From contig JBEKLJ010000116.1 of the NCBI GenBank assembly GCA_050010255.1, positions 1-10,762 of the forward strand: a DNA stretch of 10,762 bases, read 5' to 3'. The DNA comes from JBEKLJ01 sp050010255 (lineage in GTDB: Bacteria > Acidobacteriota > Terriglobia > Bryobacterales > Bryobacteraceae). The notes below the pieces were generated by a model. The model ran no database searches. It had not been told where the DNA came from and saw nothing but the letters and a program-made list of their open reading frames with translations. Positions 6,418-10,762 of this stretch are shown here, piece after piece. Each line of letters starts with the position of its first letter. The stretch's first letter is position 1. Made by a program: the position numbers and the translations under genes.

Positions 6418-7503
6418 TTACAGCAAGTCTTCTCTGTTTCTCTTCTCCAGCGCCTTGACGATGTCGCTGACGTGCTGCGCGCGGGAGCGGTCGGCCACCA
6501 GCAGCGCGTCCGGGGTGTCCACGACGATCAAATCGTTGACGCCCAGCAGCGCCACCAGCTTCCTTTCCGCATCGACGTAGTTCCCCGTGCTGTCGCGCGC
6601 CAGAACCTCCGCCGCGCGCGCGGCGTTGCCGTCGGCGTCGCGCGGCAGCAGCTCATAGACGGCGTTCCAGCTTCCAACATCGCTCCACTCGACGTCCGCA
6701 CCCGCCGCGATGCCGGCCACGTTGTCGGCCTTCTCCATCACGGCGTAATCCACCGAGATGTTCTCGCACAGCGGGTAGACCTCCCGCAGCAGCGGCAGGA
6801 AGCGGCGGCTGGAGAACGGCGGCAGCGCGGCCAGCAGGGCGGCCGTCTTGGGCAGGTGCCGGCGAAGCGCCTTGAGGAAGGCGTCCGCGCGCCAGAAGAA
6901 CACGCCCGAGTTCCAGTAAAAGTTGCCGGCCTCCACGTAGCGCCGGGCCGTGTCTACGCCCGGCTTCTCGTGAAAATGCTGCACGCGCACGGCTTTGAGC
7001 CCGCCCGGCTTCGTGCTCCTGGGAAACTCCAGGTAGCCGTATCCGGTCTCGGGCCAGCGCGGCTGGATGCCCAGCACGACCAGGCGGCCTCGGTTCGCCG
7101 CGCGGTAAGCCGGACCGAGAAGCCGGCGAAAGCGCGCGGGTCTCGCGAGGACATGATCGGCCGGGAAAACTCCGATGACCGCCTCCGGGTCGATCGAACC
7201 CAGGATGTGCGCGGCCAGCCCGTTGCACGGCGCTGTGCTTCGCTGCGCGGGCTCGGCGATGATCTGGCGCTTCGGAACGCTCGGCAACTGGCGGATGATC
7301 TCGTCCTGAAGGTACTCGTTCGTCATCACCCACATGCGCTCGGGCGGCAGGAATGGCGCCAGCCGCTCAACGGTGTCCTGGATCAGCGTGCGCGAGCCGA
7401 AGACGTTCAGCACCTGCTTGGCGTGGCAGCGCCGGCTGCGCGGCCAGAAGCGGGTGCCCCGGCCGCCGGCCATGATCATGGCGTAGTAGTTGCTCTTGGG
7501 CAC
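6418..7503 (-). CDS. manC: Mannose-1-phosphate guanylyltransferase (single-domain)
   Basis: Nucleotidyltransferase making GDP-mannose from GTP and mannose-1-phosphate, the mannose donor for capsule, exopolysaccharide and other surface glycans; cytoplasmic. The 361-residue product has the GTP/metal loop IMAGGRGTRFWPRSR (residues 10-24), Lys29 in HAKQ (usually PKQ), the metal-binding FPADH (114-118), HFHEKP (176-181), NSGVFFW (198-204) and EWSDVGSW (272-279). It stops where the one-domain enzymes stop and lacks the C-terminal phosphomannose isomerase domain of fused ManC/AlgA. The start is GTG (7501-7503), which gives a typical N-terminus with the GGRG loop 13 residues in. No Shine-Dalgarno sequence precedes it. 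It is separated from the upstream secreted-protein gene by a hairpin-rich gap, so probably has its own promoter. The family is firm; mannose rather than another hexose is judged from overall resemblance. Confidence 0.88.
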   Translation of the reverse strand: MPKSNYYAMIMAGGRGTRFWPRSRRCHAKQVLNVFGSRTLIQDTVERLAPFLPPERMWVMTNEYLQDEIIRQLPSVPKRQIIAEPAQRSTAPCNGLAAHILGSIDPEAVIGVFPADHVLARPARFRRLLGPAYRAANRGRLVVLGIQPRWPETGYGYLEFPRSTKPGGLKAVRVQHFHEKPGVDTARRYVEAGNFYWNSGVFFWRADAFLKALRRHLPKTAALLAALPPFSSRRFLPLLREVYPLCENISVDYAVMEKADNVAGIAAGADVEWSDVGSWNAVYELLPRDADGNAARAAEVLARDSTGNYVDAERKLVALLGVNDLIVVDTPDALLVADRSRAQHVSDIVKALEKRNREDLL

Positions 7504-7510
7504 GAAGAGC

Positions 7511-7516
7511 AGCGTA
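7511..7516 (-). promoter_or_regulatory. Weak candidate -10 box (TACGCT) of the guanylyltransferase gene
   Basis: TACGCT on the minus strand ends 7 bases before the GTG at 7503, the same layout as at the lipoprotein and aminotransferase genes. It fits TANNNT but is GC-rich, and no -35 is evident. The 7 bases between contain no Shine-Dalgarno sequence. Confidence 0.2.
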
Positions 7517-7564
7517 GCAGAGCGCGGCGGGTCGTAGGAGACCCCGGCTTGTGAGGTTGGGCCG

Positions 7565-7661
7565 CGCCGGGCCTGGAGGCCCGGCGGGGGCTCTGGAGAG
7601 CCGCCCTACCGGGTGGCCCGGGCGGAGCCGGAGGCTCCGCCGCGGGCGGGAGCGCCCGCCC
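7565..7661. repeat. Cluster of five consecutive GC-rich hairpins
   Basis: Five short palindromes follow almost without gap: 7565-7586 (CGCCGGGCC pairing with GGCCCGGCG, loop TGGA); 7589-7602 (GGCTCT/AGAGCC, loop GG); 7609-7621 (CCGGG/CCCGG, loop TGG); 7621-7641 (GGCGGAGCC/GGCTCCGCC, loop GGA); 7644-7661 (GGGCGGG/CCCGCCC, loop AGCG). On the plus strand CCACGC and TTTT follow at 7661-7670. They fill the gap between two minus-strand genes. This resembles REP/BIME-type intergenic palindromic elements, or a terminator array for the secreted-protein gene. No coding frame is supported here. Confidence 0.75.
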
Positions 7662-7692
7662 CACGCTTTTCACGGGAGGCCAAGCAGTCAGG

Positions 7693-7717
7693 TCCCAGCT
7701 CTCGGCTCCCAGCTCTC
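7693..7717. repeat. Perfect 11-bp direct repeat
   Basis: TCCCAGCTCTC occurs at 7693-7703 and again at 7707-7717, separated by GGC (14-base period). It lies 9 bases beyond the stop of the secreted-protein gene, between it and the hairpin cluster. It may belong to the same repetitive element. Confidence 0.7.
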
Positions 7718-7726
7718 CGTTCCCCG

Positions 7727-8830
7727 CTACCGGCGGTGTCCGCCGAAGTGTCCGCCGCCGCGAAAGAACCCGCCGCCACCGTAGAACCTCGGTCCGTAGT
7801 AGAAACCGAATCCGGATCCCCAGTAGTAGTAGGGGTAGTAGGGGTAGTAGTAGGGGTAGAAGCCCGGCCCGTAGTAGTAATACGGCCACAGCGATGGCCC
7901 GCAACCGTACCATCCGCAGTTGAGACGCTGAGGCGCGGGCGCGCGGGTCTGTAGACGCGCGCTGCGGTCGTAGTCATCCGGATTGACGTAGCGGAAGGCC
8001 TGCGGCGCCCGAGTGGTCGAGATGACCACTGGCGCCGTAATCCGGAACGTCAACATCGCCTCCGGATAGAGAACGGTCGGGTGGCCACGCGTCAGCAGGA
8101 CGCCGACCACTCCCGCGGCGGCTCCAGCCGCGGCGCCAATGCCAGCCCCAACGCCGCCCTCCGCCGCGGCGCCAATCGCCGCGCCCAGTCCGGTCGTCCC
8201 CACAATCGCGGTCGCGTCCCGCCCCTTCGACGTCGGACCGCTCAGGCTCATCAACTGCGACTGGATCCGCACCTGCTGGCCGTCCACGAGCGTCAGGTCC
8301 GTCAGCTCAATCCCCAGGCGCGAGACGTGCTGCACGCGGCCTGCCTTCTGCGCTTCCACCACACGGCCGCCGATAACCTGCCCGGGCTGAGCTACCACCA
8401 CGCCGTCCACCACGACGGGCCGCACCAGCGTGGCCGAGAACGCGTCCCCAGCGTCGTTCTGGTCGGATGACAGTTCCTGATCGAGCCGCACCGTCACAAA
8501 GATGCCCGGCTGAATGGTCAACCGCGCCGGGAGCGTGCCACCCGGTGTCTGGTTCCATGGAGCGCCCGCTGGATCCGGATCCGTTCCTCGGCTCATTGAA
8601 TCGTTTGCGTTCGCTGAGGAATCAGGGTTGAAAGCGGGCTGGCTGGCCGGCGCGTCACTGACTCGCCGCCATCCGGCGCTGGGCGCCGCACTCTGTTGCA
8701 GCGCTGGTGCATTCGCCGGCGGGGGCGCATCCTTGGGAGCCTGCGCGAACGCAAGACCGGATGCCGCCACCAGACCCAGGGTCAGGCAGTAGGCTAAACC
8801 TTGAAGCGTGTGCCTCTGAGTTCTCTTCAT
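7727..8830 (-). CDS. Secreted protein with glycine zipper and Tyr/Gly-rich tail, function unknown
   Basis: A 367-residue exported protein. ATG at 8830 is chosen because AGAGGA lies 7 bases upstream and the product then opens with a clear Sec signal peptide (MKRTQRH, a hydrophobic core, cleavage after AFA at residue 29). The open frame reaching 8950 would bury the signal. Residues 30-100 are Pro/Ala/Ser/Asn-rich and probably disordered. Residues about 101-200 form a beta-rich domain (PGIFVTVRLDQELSS, VVAQPGQVIGGRVVEA, GIELTDLTLVDGQQVRI), reminiscent of outer-membrane or TrbI/VirB10-like beta segments, though I cannot assign a family. Residues 209-246 are a glycine zipper of Gly/Ala repeats that could insert in membrane, followed by a strand region (VLYPEAMLTFRI). 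The last 60 residues are Tyr-rich, with YYPYYYPYYPYYYWG-like runs, then Gly/Phe/Arg. A TATACG at 8873-8878 is a possible -10. Envelope location is inferred. Confidence 0.82.
   Translation of the reverse strand: MKRTQRHTLQGLAYCLTLGLVAASGLAFAQAPKDAPPPANAPALQQSAAPSAGWRRVSDAPASQPAFNPDSSANANDSMSRGTDPDPAGAPWNQTPGGTLPARLTIQPGIFVTVRLDQELSSDQNDAGDAFSATLVRPVVVDGVVVAQPGQVIGGRVVEAQKAGRVQHVSRLGIELTDLTLVDGQQVRIQSQLMSLSGPTSKGRDATAIVGTTGLGAAIGAAAEGGVGAGIGAAAGAAAGVVGVLLTRGHPTVLYPEAMLTFRITAPVVISTTRAPQAFRYVNPDDYDRSARLQTRAPAPQRLNCGWYGCGPSLWPYYYYGPGFYPYYYPYYPYYYWGSGFGFYYGPRFYGGGGFFRGGGHFGGHRR
7823..7858. repeat. GTA/GTAGGG microsatellite inside the coding region
   Basis: Irregular tandem GTAGTAGGGGTAGTA units on the plus strand. 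Read on the minus strand these are TAC (Tyr) and CCC (Pro) codons of the Tyr-rich tail. The repeats keep the frame, but slippage could vary the tail length between strains. Confidence 0.8.
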
Positions 8831-8837
8831 GGTCGTT

Positions 8838-8843
8838 TCCTCT
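8838..8843 (-). promoter_or_regulatory. Ribosome binding site deciding the secreted-protein start
   Basis: AGAGGA on the minus strand, 7 bases before the ATG at 8830. This good Shine-Dalgarno match is the main reason, with the signal peptide, to reject the longer open frame. Confidence 0.75.
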
Positions 8844-8937
8844 ATTGGCTTGGACGCATGACACAGTGCATCCGTATAACCACTTCTGCGTCGCCCCAAT
8901 CTCATTGAAAACGAAAGCCTTCTGTAATCCTTTCCCT

Positions 8938-8971
8938 GGCCGGAATCCACCGCTGCTGGTGGATTTCGGCC
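8938..8971 (-). terminator. 14-bp stem-loop between the GH3 gene and the secreted-protein gene
   Basis: GGCCGGAATCCACC (8938-8951) pairs with GGTGGATTTCGGCC (8958-8971) around GCTGCT. All 14 pairs form, one non-Watson-Crick (8943 opposite 8966). It begins 78 bases after the GH3 stop and precedes the secreted-protein gene. There is no T-tract on either side. It is a likely terminator or 3'-end hairpin for the glycosidase mRNA. Confidence 0.65.
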
Positions 8972-9049
8972 ACTCGCGCGGCCGATGATGCCGGGAGCGG
9001 CAGAATCGGTGCGTGCAAGCCGCGCCCGCTCTTGGCTCTCTCCCCTCGG

Positions 9050-10762
9050 CTATCGGTTCCCCAGCGCCGCCTCCACGTAGCTCCCGCCTGCCGGCTTAGC
9101 CAGCGGCTGGCCGCCACCCACGCTGATGACTACCTTGCCTGGCTTTGCGGCGCCTGCCAGGCCGGCCTCCTCCGGGGAAAGCAGGAACTCGACCACGCGG
9201 CTCTCGCCCGCACCGAGAGAAACGCGTTTGAACCCGCGCAGCGCGCGAATGGGATCAGCGGCGCCGGGCTCGCCCTGGACGTACAACTGGACCACCTCGT
9301 CTCCCTTGCGCCCCGAGGTGTTCCTCACGCGGGCAGAGATTCGGAGCGCCCCGACGGGTTCCACGGATGGCGCAATGCGCAAGTCGGAATACTGAAAGGT
9401 CGAGTAGCTGAGGCCGTAGCCGAAGGGGTACAGCGGCTGCCCGCGGAAGTAGCGGTACGTGCGCCCCTCCATCGAGTAATCCTCGAACGGCGGCAACTGG
9501 CTCACCGAGCGGTAGAACGTCACCGGCAGCCGGCCCGCGGGATTGTTGTCTCCCGCCAGAGTCTGCGCAATGGCCGTGCCCGCTTGTTCCCCTCCATACC
9601 AGGCTGCCAGGATGGCCGCCGCATGCTCTTGGGCGTAGTTCACCGCCAGCGCGCTGCCACTGACCAGCACGACCACAACCGGCTTTCCCGTATCGATCAC
9701 TTTTCGCAGCAGTTGCTCTTGGACGGCGGGGAGCTGGAGGTCGGTGCGGTCGCCGCCGGCAAAGCCCGGAACGGCGGTCGTCAACTCCTCGCCTTCCAGA
9801 CTGGAATTGAGACCGACAAACGCAACCGTCAGATCGGAGGCTCTGGCGGCCTCCACGGCCTCCTCCAGCAACGTTTCCGCCGGCGGCCTCCACAGGAGCT
9901 GCACATTGGCGACTCCACCCTTCTGACGGTATTCCATGCGCAGCTTGTGGTTCCGCCCACCCTCCAGGCGAACCCGTGCCTCCACCGGGACCAGGCCGGG
10001 GGAGGTGGGCGCATTGTCGTCAAGAACCAAGCGGTCATCGATGAACAGCCGGGCGGAGTCGGTCCCAGGGCACTCCCAGCACCCGCGCCGGCCCGTGGCA
10101 AACCAGTAGTCCCCCGTGCGCGCCACCCGGATAGCGCCGGTCCATCGCACCGAAAACTCCTCGGCCCGCAGCCCCGCTATCCCGCCCGCATCGCGCCAGT
10201 TGTACCAACTGACGTAGGCCCGCGGCTCCACGCGCGAAATACGCGGCGCCCCGCTCAGATCGGCGTTGTCGAAGTACTCCGCCAGCAGACCGTGCTGCGC
10301 ATCCTGTCCGCCAGCCGGGGGCGCCAGCACCCCGCCGGGCACGGGCGCGGTGGTCTCGGCCGTGTAGACGCTGCCCGGCGCAAAGCGGATCTCCGCCTTC
10401 CCCTGGAACTGCCGCTCCATGCCCTCGAGCGGCGTGATGATCGTCGCCGGGACGCCGTTGTAGTTGCCAAGCAGCGCGTCCGGATCGTCCGCCGAGGGGC
10501 CTACCACAGCGATGCGGCGGACCGAGGAACCAACTGGCAGCGTTTGGTTCGCGTTCTTCAGCAACACAATCGACCGCTGCGCAGCTTCGAGCGCCAGGCG
10601 GCGGTGCGCCGCCGAGGCGACCTCGGATATCGGGATGCGCGCGAACGGCACGCGCTCCGGCGGATCGAACATGCCCAGGCGAAAGCGCGCCACAAAGAGC
10701 CGCTCAACCGCCCGATCGATGGTGGACTCCGAAATCAGCCCCCTCTTCACGGCTGCGAGGAG
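9050..10762 (-). CDS. GH3 beta-glycosidase with PA14 insert (5' end beyond the right edge)
   Basis: C-terminal 570 residues of a glycoside hydrolase family 3 enzyme (beta-glucosidase or beta-xylosidase type) that removes terminal sugars from plant or microbial glycans. The frame is open at the edge (LLAAVKRGLISES), so the N-terminal TIM barrel with the catalytic Asp, and any signal peptide, are missing. Visible in order: the end of the barrel linker (LGMFDPPERVPF), the start of the second alpha/beta domain (SIVLLKNANQTLPV, VVGPSADDPDALLGNYNG), then a PA14 domain over about 9881-10303 (GLLAEYFDNADLSG, FSVRWTGAIRV, ARLFIDDRLVLDD). The resumed sandwich carries LEGEE, which matches the acid/base glutamate region. 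Then come AAWYGGEQAGTAIAQ and YPFGYGLSYSTFQY, and a C-terminal fibronectin III-like domain. PA14 inserts in GH3 enzymes shape substrate binding. A CWEC pair inside the PA14 is unusual and might form a disulfide. Family firm, substrate unknown. Confidence 0.93.
   Translation of the reverse strand, partial: LLAAVKRGLISESTIDRAVERLFVARFRLGMFDPPERVPFARIPISEVASAAHRRLALEAAQRSIVLLKNANQTLPVGSSVRRIAVVGPSADDPDALLGNYNGVPATIITPLEGMERQFQGKAEIRFAPGSVYTAETTAPVPGGVLAPPAGGQDAQHGLLAEYFDNADLSGAPRISRVEPRAYVSWYNWRDAGGIAGLRAEEFSVRWTGAIRVARTGDYWFATGRRGCWECPGTDSARLFIDDRLVLDDNAPTSPGLVPVEARVRLEGGRNHKLRMEYRQKGGVANVQLLWRPPAETLLEEAVEAARASDLTVAFVGLNSSLEGEELTTAVPGFAGGDRTDLQLPAVQEQLLRKVIDTGKPVVVVLVSGSALAVNYAQEHAAAILAAWYGGEQAGTAIAQTLAGDNNPAGRLPVTFYRSVSQLPPFEDYSMEGRTYRYFRGQPLYPFGYGLSYSTFQYSDLRIAPSVEPVGALRISARVRNTSGRKGDEVVQLYVQGEPGAADPIRALRGFKRVSLGAGESRVVEFLLSPEEAGLAGAAKPGKVVISVGGGQPLAKPAGGSYVEAALGNR

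Noticed and set aside
6472..7554. Long plus-strand open frame opposite the guanylyltransferase gene
   Set aside because: Same situation: antisense shadow rich in Arg, Gln, His and Val, with all enzyme motifs on the minus strand.
7551..7784. Short ORF on the plus strand through the hairpin cluster
   Set aside because: Composition follows the palindromes (Gly/Arg/Pro), there is no ribosome site, and it runs into the secreted-protein gene antisense.
7823..7858. CRISPR-like or regulatory tandem repeat
   Set aside because: Units are 3-9 bases with no spacers, and they are in-frame Tyr/Pro codons of a gene.
8831..8950. Longer start for the secreted protein (407 residues)
   Set aside because: It would place 40 residues before a clear signal peptide and ignore the good AGAGGA site before 8830.

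Overview
This 10.8 kb window is GC-rich, densely coded bacterial DNA. Its gene content (GH3 glycosidase with a PA14 insert, single-domain mannose-1-phosphate guanylyltransferase, geranylgeranyl-reductase-type flavoprotein, secreted Tyr/Gly-rich protein) and its GC-rich intergenic hairpin clusters suggest an Acidobacteriota-like soil organism, perhaps near Solibacter/Bryobacter. That placement is an impression from protein flavour; no rRNA or other marker is present. I see no tRNA, rRNA, CRISPR array, transposase, phage gene or replication origin. No stretch longer than 300 bases lacks a gene.

Left part (1-4310, all minus strand, reading right to left): a tightly packed operon. A small lipoprotein comes first (3855-4310). 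It is followed by an FAD-dependent geranylgeranyl-reductase-family protein (2677-3858), glutamate-1-semialdehyde aminotransferase HemL (1406-2680), a possible 42-residue protein (1281-1409), and phosphoglucomutase Pgm, which runs off the left edge (1-1271). The first four are chained by 4-base stop/start overlaps (ATGA, ATGA, GTGA); pgm begins 9 bases after the small ORF. HemL makes 5-aminolevulinate for haem and other tetrapyrroles, Pgm links glucose-1-P and glucose-6-P, and the reductase probably saturates isoprenoid chains. The operon is therefore mixed housekeeping metabolism, not an obvious single pathway.

Middle (4311-6420): a divergent promoter region with an imperfect inverted repeat separates that operon from a plus-strand exported protein with two BON domains (4428-4970). 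The BON gene ends in a 15-bp stem-loop. Next is an ArgD-type class III aminotransferase (5129-6349), convergent with the gene on its right.

Right part (6418-10762, all minus strand): a GH3 beta-glycosidase entering from the right edge (9050-10762), a strong hairpin (8938-8971), an uncharacterised secreted protein with a glycine zipper and a Tyr/Gly-rich tail (7727-8830), an intergenic stretch with five consecutive GC hairpins plus a direct repeat (7565-7717), and a mannose-1-phosphate guanylyltransferase (6418-7503) that makes GDP-mannose for surface glycans.

The most unusual signals are the possible coupled 42-residue ORF, three genes whose start codons lie 6-7 bases after a -10-like hexamer and lack a Shine-Dalgarno sequence (possible leaderless transcripts), and the hairpin cluster. 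I found no convincing new defence or mobile system; most of the window looks like ordinary metabolism.
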